Assembly: GCA_020072655.1 (NCBI GenBank)
Contig: JAIQGH010000009.1
Span: 1 to 33,873 of the forward strand
Length of the DNA: 33,873 nucleotides
Direction of reading: 5' to 3'
Source: Terriglobia bacterium
GTDB lineage: Bacteria; Acidobacteriota; Terriglobia; UBA7540
This document shows positions 8,942 to 16,314 of the stretch, in pieces; position 1 is the first letter of the stretch; each line of letters starts with the position of its first letter. The translations under genes were made by a program, and so were the position numbers. The notes under the pieces are model-generated. The model searched no databases, was not told the DNA's origin, and saw nothing but the letters and a program-made list of their open reading frames with translations.

Positions 8942-10273
8942 CTACCGCTTCTTCAAGACCAGTCTCACTCCGGGACGCGGGCGAAGCGTCAGGGAGGGAT
9001 TCACGTGGACGCGGTAGCCGGGCGCGGGGCGGAACTGAAATCTCCGCACGATCGCGGGCACGAGCAGCGCCAGCTCGGTGAGTGCAAAGGTGTTGCCGAT
9101 GCACACGCGCGGCCCCACGCTGAACGGGAAATAGGCGCATCGCGGCAGGCGCTTGGCGAGGCCGTCGGCCCAGCGGTCGGGGACAAATTCCTCCGGCCGC
9201 TCGAAGTAGCGGGGGTCGCGGTGGACCGACCACGGGAAGATCGCGAGCGACGCGCCCGCCGGCACCGTGTAGCCACCGATCTGGCAATCCTTCACGGCCT
9301 GCCGGACGATCCCGTAAGCGGGCGGGTAGAGGCGCAGCGATTCCTTGATGACCGCGTCCACCAGGCGCAGTTGTGGGAGGTCTTCGAGCGTGGGCGCGCG
9401 CTCGCCCAGGACGCCGCGCACTTCCTTGTAAACCCTCTCTTGCACTTCGGGATGGTGGGAGAGCAGATGCCAGGTCCAAGCCAGCGCCAGGGCCGTGGTT
9501 TCGTGCCCGGTAAAAAACAGCGTCATCATTTCATCGCGAAGCTGGCGTTCGCTCAGGCGGCTGCCATCCTCGTCCTGGACGCGCAGCAGCATCGAAAGGA
9601 TGTCGCCGGAGTCGTGGCCATTCGAGCGGCGGGCGCGGATCACTCGTTCCAACAGATCATCCAGGCGCCGAATGGCGCGGCGATAGCGAATATTGCCGGG
9701 CGTCGGCAGCCATTCCGGAAGCAGGTAAAGCCCGAACCGCTCGTCGAACTGCTCGAAGAAGACGCGCAACGCGGCACTGGCCTGCGCCGTCTCCGACGCG
9801 AGGTCGTTGCCAAAGAGGACCTGGGCGATGATTTCCATGGTCAGCCGGATCATGTCGTCAAAGACGTCGCGCGTCTCGCCGTCCTGCCAGGCACCGAGCA
9901 GGCGCTCGGCGTGGTCCACCATGATGCGGCTGTAAGCGGCTACCCGCTCGTGATGAAACGACGGCTGGAGGAGGCGTCGCTGGCGGACCCAGGCCTTGCC
10001 GTCGGCCGTGAGTAGGCCGTCGCCGAAGAGGGCCTGACTTTCACGCAGGAAGACGGACTTCACGAAGTTGCTGTAATTCGTGAGGAGAACCTCTTCGATA
10101 TCGCGCGGATGGCTGAGGATGAAGACGGGATGGTTGACGACGCGCAGGAAAACCACGTCGCCGTATTCGCGCACCAGGAACTTAAGGTAATCGAGTTCGT
10201 CTCTGCGGATTTCCGGCAAGACGCCCAGCAAGAAGTGGCCCTTGGGCCCAGGCGGCAAGGTCGACGTCGGCAA
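8942..10273 (-). CDS. Cytochrome P450
   Basis: A full-length P450 monooxygenase of about 443 residues. The I-helix oxygen-binding motif is FFTGHETTA, the K-helix ExxR is ESLR, and the haem-ligand loop is FSVGPRVCIGNTFA (Cys about 391). The N-terminus (LPPGPKGHFLLG) lacks a membrane anchor, so it is a soluble bacterial enzyme. Overall it resembles the CYP4/CYP102-like bacterial group acting on lipophilic substrates, but the substrate cannot be read from sequence. The start is a TTG: GGGAGG lies 7 bases before the TTG at 10273, while the TTG two codons earlier (10279) is too close to that site. No ferredoxin or reductase gene is adjacent. Confidence 0.94.
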   Translation of the reverse strand: MPTSTLPPGPKGHFLLGVLPEIRRDELDYLKFLVREYGDVVFLRVVNHPVFILSHPRDIEEVLLTNYSNFVKSVFLRESQALFGDGLLTADGKAWVRQRRLLQPSFHHERVAAYSRIMVDHAERLLGAWQDGETRDVFDDMIRLTMEIIAQVLFGNDLASETAQASAALRVFFEQFDERFGLYLLPEWLPTPGNIRYRRAIRRLDDLLERVIRARRSNGHDSGDILSMLLRVQDEDGSRLSERQLRDEMMTLFFTGHETTALALAWTWHLLSHHPEVQERVYKEVRGVLGERAPTLEDLPQLRLVDAVIKESLRLYPPAYGIVRQAVKDCQIGGYTVPAGASLAIFPWSVHRDPRYFERPEEFVPDRWADGLAKRLPRCAYFPFSVGPRVCIGNTFALTELALLVPAIVRRFQFRPAPGYRVHVNPSLTLRPRPGVRLVLKKR

Positions 10274-10523
10274 GCACAAACCTCCCTGAGAGCATTCGCG
10301 TGCACCGCAACACCCGGTCCGCCTTCATGGCCTACGCGGAAAACCGGCTAAGGTCGCAGTTGGATGTCTATCGATACGAGAGCCCAAAGCCCCAGCGCGG
10401 CTCACCTCTCAGTCAATCGGAACCCACCGAGTCGCGCCACCCTGCCGTATATCCCTATGATGCTAAGAAATGCCGTGGGGAAATATGAAGAGTAGGCGCG
10501 CCGCTCGCCGCGCCGCGTAGGTT

Positions 10524-10571
10524 GTAGGGGAGCCCTCCGGGCTCCCGCGGGAGGGCGAAGCCCTCCCCTAC
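10524..10571. repeat. Intergenic hairpin element, GTAGGGGAG...CTCCCCTAC ends
   Basis: This is a 48-base palindromic element with terminal GTAGGGGAG/CTCCCCTAC, an inner GAGCCCTCC-GGGCTC hairpin and a GGGAGGGCGAAGCCCTCCC hairpin. It belongs to the same general class as the element at 1284. The gap 10280-10720 holds only this element, the repeat at 10631 and no gene that I can support. Confidence 0.65.
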
Positions 10572-10630
10572 CACCCCTCGCAGCCGTCAAGCCGTCATCG
10601 GGCGATGTCTGCGCCAGCCCCCCGGCAGTT

Positions 10631-10660
10631 GTCATTCTGAGCGCGCAGCGAAGAATCTGC
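10631..10660. repeat. Dispersed GTCATTCTGAGCG repeat
   Basis: GTCATTCTGAGCGCGCAGCG followed by AAGAATCTGC matches a motif I recall as a common intergenic repeat in acidobacterial and some other soil genomes. Only one copy is present here. It is used as a weak taxonomic hint. Confidence 0.45.
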
Positions 10661-10720
10661 AGTTTCCTGTCCCGCCATCACCCAAGCCGCGGACTTGCAC
10701 ACCAAGTCCGTGCTACCCTG

Positions 10721-11254
10721 CTAAGGGAGCCTTACACTAAGCCCGGAGTTCGGTCCGGGAGGCAGGCCGAGTGCGGGCTCTACCCCCGGATGTGACCTAA
10801 GATCCAGCAACAGTTGGGCCGCGTCAATCCTCCTACCGATTTTTGTTTGAGATTCCGGGCGCGGGCTCGCCACTTCTTTAGCGCGATAGATTTCAACCTC
10901 CTTAACCCCCTCGGCGAGAGCCCTTCGACAAAGCCCACGAGCATAAAATCTGTTGAATTCTCCTTCAGCCAACGTTTCCGGGGCGGTCACCGGTACGCGC
11001 ACAATCGTAATCCGTCCGCTCCGAGTCCTCCTTTCTTCTGACTGTCGGATGCGCCCGCTGCCGCGCAGCACGGTTGCGAGGGTTACCTCATTGCCTGACC
11101 TGCTGGCGGTTCTGAGGGCGTCCGGGTAGTCCCGCAGGCCGGCCTCGCTGAGGCGAGGACTAAGGTACAGGTTATTATTAGCTAGGTCTTGTTCGACCTC
11201 ATCGAGCATGAACCGCCGAGTTTGGTCGTCCAGGTCTGCAAAATGGAAAGGCAT
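10721..11254 (-). CDS. Conserved unknown, second gene of a defence-like pair
   Basis: This is a 177-residue soluble protein. GGAGGAG five bases before ATG 11254 fixes the start. Regions that look conserved are DYPDALRTASRSGNE, the segment VPVTAPETLAEGEFNRFY, ARGLCRRALAEGV, EIYRAKEV with PRPESQTKIG, and the C-terminal ALGLPPGPNSGLSVRL. I recall similar proteins as conserved hypotheticals of patchy distribution, with no known function. It lies 69 bases downstream of the deoxyribosyltransferase-like gene on the same strand, and the two probably form an operon. The mixed charge and lack of signal peptide suggest a cytoplasmic protein. Confidence 0.78.
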   Translation of the reverse strand: MPFHFADLDDQTRRFMLDEVEQDLANNNLYLSPRLSEAGLRDYPDALRTASRSGNEVTLATVLRGSGRIRQSEERRTRSGRITIVRVPVTAPETLAEGEFNRFYARGLCRRALAEGVKEVEIYRAKEVASPRPESQTKIGRRIDAAQLLLDLRSHPGVEPALGLPPGPNSGLSVRLP

Positions 11255-11323
11255 TGTCACTCCTCCAGCGCTGGTCGGCAGGCACACAGGATCTCTCCTC
11301 TGCTAATCTGCCATGTCGCCCAG

Positions 11324-12253
11324 CTACCCAGGTTTCTGGAACTGGCCAGGCCCTTCACCCTCAATAGCAAGGATCCGGTTGTACAAGCGCGTCTTGGCGT
11401 CTTCGGGAGATTCATAGGCAATGAAATTGAATTGGCGCACGTCGAAATGAAGCTTGTCCTCGTCCAATTCATTCTTGTCGCACATCCAGATTACCGTTCG
11501 GCCCAGGCCTAACATCATGCCGGCCTCGAAATAGACGCCGTAGCGTTGACCAGTGAAGTCGGCAACCATGAACCGCGAACGTCTAATCTGCGCGATGATT
11601 TCGTCATCAATTCGGTTTACATGCTCGTGTCGGTCAATTCGGAGGGCGTGGTAACCAGCTTTGCTAATCGCTGGCTCGATTGCGTTGTTATACAGCGTGT
11701 TCATGCTTTCATGGAACCACATGGCCACGAAGGCTCTGTTCGACGCACGCCCGGCCTTCCTGATTTCCTCTAAGCGTTTCCACCCGTCTAAAGTAACGAG
11801 GAAACCATCATTTGTCCCGGTGATGTACCCGAGCTCGGTCAATCCAGACCTAAGGAAGGTCACTTCATCTGCATCCCTTGCGATGAGCAGTGGATAGTCC
11901 CTTTTCGCACTGAATGTCGTATAGTCGCCTAACCCGGCGGTCATCTGGGCGATTAGGACCAGGAGGTTGTCAAGCTTCTCCGGAGGTGTGTATTCAGGGA
12001 GTGTGCGTATGAGTTCCTCGATATTGGTGCTCAGAATCGTGGGCGCTTCAGGTCCTGTCGGCACCCTTCTGCAATAAGCTGAGAGGAGTGGCTTTTGTTT
12101 TGGTTCCAAGATACACAAGGCCTGTTCAGTAATGCTAAATAGGCCGCATCGCTCGCACTGGACACATATCGCATCGCGACCGGTACGATCCCTGCCTATG
12201 TGGAATGGCACAGCGTCACAGAGCGGACAGGTCTTCATTATTACAGCGGGCAT
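11324..12253 (-). CDS. Zinc ribbon fused to nucleoside-deoxyribosyltransferase-like domain
   Basis: The protein has 309 residues. The N-terminus carries a four-cysteine zinc ribbon (CPLC about 8-11, CVQC-ERC about 31-37). A helical middle section (about 60-165) contains LLIARDADEVTFLRSGL. The C-terminal domain (about 170-300) has FVAMWFHESMN, HVNRIDDEIIAQIRRSRFMVADF, the segment GQRYGVYFEAGMMLGLG and LHFDVRQFNFI. This is the Rossmann-like nucleoside 2-deoxyribosyltransferase/TIR-related fold, and the Glu of YFEAG sits where the family has its catalytic Glu. Such domains hydrolyse or transfer glycosidic bonds of nucleosides or NAD-like molecules and often serve as effectors in anti-phage systems; that role here is inference. 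GGGGGAG precedes ATG 12253; ATG 12238 is an alternative start. Confidence 0.82.
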   Translation of the reverse strand: MPAVIMKTCPLCDAVPFHIGRDRTGRDAICVQCERCGLFSITEQALCILEPKQKPLLSAYCRRVPTGPEAPTILSTNIEELIRTLPEYTPPEKLDNLLVLIAQMTAGLGDYTTFSAKRDYPLLIARDADEVTFLRSGLTELGYITGTNDGFLVTLDGWKRLEEIRKAGRASNRAFVAMWFHESMNTLYNNAIEPAISKAGYHALRIDRHEHVNRIDDEIIAQIRRSRFMVADFTGQRYGVYFEAGMMLGLGRTVIWMCDKNELDEDKLHFDVRQFNFIAYESPEDAKTRLYNRILAIEGEGPGQFQKPG

Positions 12254-12384
12254 GTGCGTTGGGCTCCCCCTTTCGAGATCGGCCGCATACTCGCGTTTTG
12301 CGCGATGTGCGCGACCGCGAACGCGCTGTCACCAAAACGTCACGTCCACGCCTTATACACCTCGAGGGGGGACTAAGCAAGGGG

Positions 12385-12625
12385 GAAAGAGGCAAAAGAC
12401 GGTAGGCGGTAGATGGTAGGTGGTAGAAGGGGGAGGGCCCGAATCCCGAGTCGCGAGTCCCGGAGCCCAAGCCAGGAGTTCCGAACCCCGTGGGTGCCCT
12501 TGACGGGAATGGGCAAGGATGATAGGCTAGGAAGCTCAGAATTCAGAATTCAGAATTCAGAAGTCAGAATTCAGGAGCCAGAAGGCAGAAGAGCAGGGAC
12601 TAGGGGTTAGGGACAACGGGCTAGG
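12385..12625. repeat. Low-complexity degenerate repeat, longest tract
   Basis: A run of three related word types: GGTAGGCGGTAGATGGTAGG; then GAATCCCGAGTCGCGAGTCC; then CAGAATTCAGAATTCAGAA followed by GTCAGAATTCAGG, and finally GGGACTAGGGGTTAGGG. There are no open frames of interest. It lies upstream of the deoxyribosyltransferase-like gene, and the region 12254-13250 has no gene that I can support apart from the decayed-looking ORFs of the tandem repeat. Confidence 0.72.
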
Positions 12626-12862
12626 GAGAAGACGAGCGGAAACACAAAAAACTGGAGGTATGATTATCATGCTAGCTCCGGCGAAGGCGTTGGCACGCGG
12701 CGTTCGGCCTTTTGCGGCGGCATTTCATCCGCCCTGTGAACCGGGACGCTCTCTTTCCTGACGTTTGGGGTCGAGGATCTCAGGCCCAGGAACGAATTTT
12801 GCAACGGAAGACCCGCTTCCAGCAGCCACGACGAGGGTGCCGGAGCTAATCTGATATTCATG

Positions 12863-13125
12863 ACTCGAGGAACGAAGCCACGATGTCCTTTAGAATAAAC
12901 GTCAGTTCAGGAACAGAACTCCAAGTGGCGACCTCCAAAGCCAGGCGCCGTTGTCCTTGTTCCGTTACCGGACGGGCTCAGATCGAAACTTCGAACTCGA
13001 GGAACGAAGCCACCATCTCCTTTAGAATGAGCGGCCGTTCAAAAAAACGAACCCAAAATGACGCCGTCAGAGGCGAGTTCCCGCGATCCTTCATGCGTCA
13101 CCGGACGGGCTGAGAACGACACTCC
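12863..13125. repeat. 132-bp tandem duplication with protein-like conservation
   Basis: Two diverged copies start ACTCGAGGAACGAAGCCAC at 12863 and again at 12995, a period of 132-133 bases. Each contains CTCCTTTAGAAT or TCCTTTAGAAT and ends near CCGGACGGGCT. Read on the minus strand, both copies encode a matching peptide end (ILKEMVASFLE in one, ILKDIVASFLE in the other), and the two differences are conservative. Upstream parts (SARPVTHEG and SARPVTEQG) also match but need a one-base shift in one copy. A stop codon separates the copies. This is probably a decayed repeated coding module or a dispersed repeat with residual coding signal. No family is recognised. Confidence 0.7.
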
Positions 13126-13193
13126 TGCCATCCTCCGTCAGCTTCTCGGCGCAAAGCAGAGCTCCCAGTAGCGACAAATTGTCCTAGTCGCAA

Positions 13194-13238
13194 TTCCCCA
13201 ACCCCGAGCCCCGCGTCGCGAGTCCCGGAGCCCGCCGC
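13194..13238. repeat. Low-complexity degenerate repeat (CGCGAGTCCCGGAGCC type)
   Basis: Words CCCCGAGCCCCGCGTCGCG and AGTCCCGGAGCCCG repeat those at 12434-12480, just before the end of the GlsB gene. Confidence 0.55.
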
Positions 13239-13250
13239 GCACGCCGCACC

Positions 13251-13505
13251 TCAATCGTGCGCGCCGGCGAGGAGGCGGCCAATCCCGACGAGGACCACAG
13301 CGCCCACGGTGGCGGCGGCGAGCCCTCCGATAAAGCCGAAGGACTCGACCCCGAGCCGTCCGAAGATCCACCCGCCGATCACCGCGCCCACCAGGCCGAG
13401 AAACAAGTTGGCCAGCAGGCCGAAGCCTTTGCCGCGCGTGACTTTGCCGCCCAGCCAGCCGGCAATCAGACCGATCAAAACCCACCCGATGAAGCTATGG
13501 TACAT
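13251..13505 (-). CDS. GlsB/YeaQ/YmgE-family membrane protein
   Basis: This 84-residue protein is almost entirely membrane-embedded: SFIGWVLIGLIAGWLGGKVT, then GLLANLFLGLVGAVIGGWIFG, then FIGGLAAATVGAVVLVGIGRL. Three Gly-rich helices with the GKVTRGKGFG loop are diagnostic of the transglycosylase-associated/GlsB family. It is linked in other bacteria to envelope stress, but its biochemical role is unknown. GAGGGG precedes ATG 13505. The gene stands alone between repeats and is divergent from the helicase gene. Confidence 0.9.
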   Translation of the reverse strand: MYHSFIGWVLIGLIAGWLGGKVTRGKGFGLLANLFLGLVGAVIGGWIFGRLGVESFGFIGGLAAATVGAVVLVGIGRLLAGAHD

Positions 13506-13563
13506 TGGTGCCCCCTCGCCCTCGCGCAGTCGGCAATCGTCCCATTCTACCCTTGGGCAGCCG

Positions 13564-13592
13564 TTGGCGGCGCGCTCGACTTGTGCTAGCAT
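13564..13592 (+). promoter_or_regulatory. Possible promoter for the helicase-exonuclease pair
   Basis: TTGGCG (13564-13569) and TAGCAT (13587-13592) are separated by 17 bases, about 150 bases before the helicase start. The hexamers match only moderately, and no other candidate stands out in the divergent spacer. Confidence 0.3.
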
Positions 13593-13617
13593 GAGCGAAG
13601 AAAAGGCGAAGAAGGCC

Positions 13618-13677
13618 AGGGATTAGGTGCTAGGGATTAGGGGCTGGGGAAGGGAAGCCGGGAGTCAGGATTTAGGC
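13618..13677. repeat. Low-complexity degenerate repeat (GGGATTAGG type)
   Basis: GGGATTAGGTGCTAGGGATT, AGGGGCTGGGG and GGAGTCAGGATTTAGGC form another tract of the family, between the putative promoter and the helicase start. Confidence 0.55.
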
Positions 13678-13740
13678 AAAAGCAGCGGAACACGGGTGGC
13701 GGAGCCGGGTAGAATGTAACGAACGAGAGAGAGGCGGACG

Positions 13741-16179
13741 GTGGACGAGGAGACGAAATCGTTGGAGGTTGTAGGGGCGCGGGAGTTGGCGCCCATCGAG
13801 CGCGCGCTGGAGGAAATCCGCCGGCAGGCCGGGCGCGGCGGCGTGACGGCAATCCAGCACTTTCCCGCGCGCGAGGCGAAGAGCGCGGGCTTTCCGGAGT
13901 TTCTGCCCGCGCGGCTTGCGGAGATTCTGCGCGCGCGCGGGATCGAGAGTCTTTACACGCATCAGGTGACGGCTTGCGAGCTGGCGCGGGCGGGCAAGAA
14001 CTTCGTGGTGGTGACGCCCACCGCCAGCGGCAAGACGCTTTGCTACAACTTGCCGATCCTGACGGCGCTCGTCGAGGATCCCGAGGCGCGCGCCATGTAC
14101 CTCTTTCCCACCAAGGCGCTGGCGCAGGACCAGCTCGCGGAACTAAATCGCTGGACCGAGCGGCTGGGCGACGAAGTCCGGACCTTCACCTACGACGGGG
14201 ATACACCCCAGGACGCTCGCCGGGCCATCCGCGCGCGCGGCAACCTGGTCATCACCAATCCCGACATGCTACATACCGGCATTTTGCCTCATCACACGAA
14301 GTGGGAACGCCTCTTTGAGAACTTGCGATATGTAGTGATTGATGAATTGCATTATTACCGAGGAGTGTTTGGCAGCCATCTCGCGAACGTCCTGCGGCGG
14401 CTGAAGCGCATCGCGCGCTTCTATGGCAGCAAGCCACAGTTCATCTGCTCGTCGGCGACCATCGCCAATCCCCAGGAACTGGCCACACGCATCGTCGAGG
14501 AAGACGTCACGCTCCTCGATGAAAACGGCGCGCCGGCGGTGGAGAAATTCTTCGTTTTCTACAATCCACCCGTGGTGAATCCGCAGCTGGGCATTCGCCG
14601 CTCGTATCTTAACGAATCGCGGCGCGTGGCGCGCACGTTCCTGGGGCGCGGGCTGCAGACGATCGTCTTCGCCAACACGCGGCTGGCGACGGAGATTCTG
14701 GTGACGTACCTAAAAGAAGATTTCGCGCGCCTGCCCCTCGGCGCGGACGCCGTGCGCGGCTACCGCGGCGGTTACCTGCCTCGCGAGCGGCGCGAAATCG
14801 AGCGCGACCTGCGCGAGGGCCGGCTGCTCGGCGTGGTAGCGACGAACGCGCTCGAACTCGGCATCGATATCGGCTCGCTCGATGTGGCGGTGCTGGCCGG
14901 ATACCCGGGCACCATCGCCTCGACTTGGCAGCGCGCGGGCCGCGCCGGCCGCCGGCAGGGCAACTCCGCCGCGGTGCTCGTTGCGTCCAGCGCGCCGCTC
15001 GACCAGTTCATGGTGCAGAATCCTGAGTACTTCTTCGGCCGCTCGCCCGAGCACGGCTTCGTCAATCCGGATAATCTTCAAATCCTTTTGAATCACCTCA
15101 AGTGCGCCGCCTTCGAGCTGCCTCTGCGCGCGGAGGAGAAGTTCGGCTCGCTCGATTTGCGACGGCTCTGCGAGCACCTCGCGGAGGTCGGCTTCCTCCA
15201 CGAATCGAGCGACGGCTGGCATTGGGTCTCGGAAACCTACCCTGCCGACGCAATCAGCTTGAGATCAGTTTCGTCGGACAACTTTGTGATCGTCGATAGC
15301 ACCGCCGAGCCGCAGGTGATCGGCGAGGTGGATTTCTCCAGCGCGCTTACCACCGTTCACGAAAAGGCCATCTACATCCAGGACGGGCAGCAGTATCACG
15401 TCGAGCGGCTCGACTACGACGATCGTAAGGCGTATGTACGACAGTGCGACTCGGATTACTATACGGATGCTATCGATTATACTCATATTACTGTCTTGGA
15501 GTCGTTCGACGCCGCCTCGGCCGGCTCGGCCCGAAAGAACCACGGCGAAGTGCAGGTGAACACGCAGATCGTGGGCTTCAAGAAAATCAAGTTCCACACC
15601 AACGAAAACGTCGGCTCGGGTGAGCTGACATTGCCCGAACAGGAAATGCACACGACGGCCTTCTGGCTGACGCTGCCGCGGGAAATGCTGGAAGGGCTGC
15701 CTTACGACCGCGGAGAGCGTCCGGACGGGGTTGCGGGATTAGCTAACGCGCTCCAGGCCATCGCCACGCTACTGTTGATGTGCGACGCGCGTGACTTGGG
15801 GGCCGCGGTGGGAGAGAACGACGAAAGAGGGAGTCGGGGGTCAGAGGTCAGAGGTCAGGATGAGGAATCCAGAATCCAGAATTCAGAATACGGCAGAAGG
15901 CGACCGGGCCGGGGGCAACGGACTTCGGATTACGGACGACCGACCAATATCTTTGAGCCGAACATCTATCTGTATGATAAGTACCCTGGCGGCGTGGGCT
16001 TCAGCGAGCCGCTTTTCCGCATGAGCGAGATGCTTCTGCGGAACACGTACAAACTCATCGCCGGCTGCCCCTGCTCGTCGGGCTGTCCGTCGTGCGTCGG
16101 CCCGGTGGGCGAGATTGGAGAGAAAGGCAAGGAAGTGGCATTAGTGATTCTGAAGAAGCTGGTCTCGGGCGATCAGTAG
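13741..16179 (+). CDS. mrfA: MrfA/YprA-type DEAD/DEAH helicase (DUF1998)
   Basis: The 812-residue superfamily 2 DNA helicase has Walker A TPTASGKT (about 92-99), the DEAH-box variant DELH (about 201), motif III SSATIANP and motif VI QRAGRAGRRQG. The DUF1998-type C-terminal region has CDARDLG, IYLYDKYPGGVGFSE and the four-cysteine zinc motif CPCSSGCPSC (about 776-785). In Bacillus subtilis MrfA (YprA) unwinds DNA in nucleotide-excision repair of mitomycin crosslinks, together with the exonuclease MrfB. Here the MrfB homologue follows 135 bases downstream. The start is GTG 13741 with GAGAGG upstream. Oddities: about 39 residues (697-735) between CDARDLG and the YPGG motif are encoded by the low-complexity repeat, and the TAG stop lies in an inverted-repeat element. 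Confidence 0.9.
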   Translation: MDEETKSLEVVGARELAPIERALEEIRRQAGRGGVTAIQHFPAREAKSAGFPEFLPARLAEILRARGIESLYTHQVTACELARAGKNFVVVTPTASGKTLCYNLPILTALVEDPEARAMYLFPTKALAQDQLAELNRWTERLGDEVRTFTYDGDTPQDARRAIRARGNLVITNPDMLHTGILPHHTKWERLFENLRYVVIDELHYYRGVFGSHLANVLRRLKRIARFYGSKPQFICSSATIANPQELATRIVEEDVTLLDENGAPAVEKFFVFYNPPVVNPQLGIRRSYLNESRRVARTFLGRGLQTIVFANTRLATEILVTYLKEDFARLPLGADAVRGYRGGYLPRERREIERDLREGRLLGVVATNALELGIDIGSLDVAVLAGYPGTIASTWQRAGRAGRRQGNSAAVLVASSAPLDQFMVQNPEYFFGRSPEHGFVNPDNLQILLNHLKCAAFELPLRAEEKFGSLDLRRLCEHLAEVGFLHESSDGWHWVSETYPADAISLRSVSSDNFVIVDSTAEPQVIGEVDFSSALTTVHEKAIYIQDGQQYHVERLDYDDRKAYVRQCDSDYYTDAIDYTHITVLESFDAASAGSARKNHGEVQVNTQIVGFKKIKFHTNENVGSGELTLPEQEMHTTAFWLTLPREMLEGLPYDRGERPDGVAGLANALQAIATLLLMCDARDLGAAVGENDERGSRGSEVRGQDEESRIQNSEYGRRRPGRGQRTSDYGRPTNIFEPNIYLYDKYPGGVGFSEPLFRMSEMLLRNTYKLIAGCPCSSGCPSCVGPVGEIGEKGKEVALVILKKLVSGDQ
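15830..15945. repeat. Low-complexity repeat inserted in frame in the helicase gene
   Basis: GGAGTCGGGGGTCAGAGGTC, then GGAATCCAGAATCCAGAATT and CAGAATACGGCAG carry the same words as the intergenic tracts. The helicase frame stays open through it and gives a hydrophilic, low-complexity loop (GSRGSEVRGQ, ESRIQNSEYGRR) between two conserved blocks. Confidence 0.75.
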
Positions 16180-16307
16180 CGCCGGGCTTCGGTTCGACTT
16201 CGCTCACGCTTCGACTTCGCTCAGCGTCCCTGAGCAACGCCGAAGGGACCGCCCCGAGCCTGCCGAGGGGCAGCCCGGCACGGTGCCCCTGTGAATGGGG
16301 GCGCTAC
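16176..16307. repeat. Inverted-repeat element at the end of mrfA
   Basis: GTAGCGCC (16176-16183) at the left end pairs with GGCGCTAC (16300-16307) at the right. Between them are CTTCGGTTCGACTTCGCTC-type direct repeats and GCCCCGAG/GAGGGGC pairings. The TAG in the left end is the stop codon of the helicase gene. The same ends flank the element at 17601-17689. Confidence 0.6.
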
Positions 16308-16314
16308 ACCGGCC

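Noticed and set aside
7467-9017. 516-codon plus-strand frame opposite GH27
   Set aside because: It is antisense to a clear GH27 gene with catalytic motifs; long antisense frames are expected in GC-rich DNA.
8675-10015. 446-codon plus-strand frame opposite P450
   Set aside because: It is antisense to the P450, which has all signature motifs; the plus-strand product is low in recognisable structure.
10261-11287. Shared N-terminus MCLPTS of the P450 and the 177-aa protein
   Set aside because: In both cases it lies upstream of, or at, the better-supported start and results from chance similarity of a few bases.
12667-12861. 64-codon minus-strand ORF after the tandem repeat
   Set aside because: No ribosome binding site or family is seen and composition is chance-like. 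It is kept only as a note in the tandem-repeat finding.
12863-13125. CRISPR array
   Set aside because: Only two diverged copies of a 132-bp unit, without short identical repeats and unique spacers; no cas genes.
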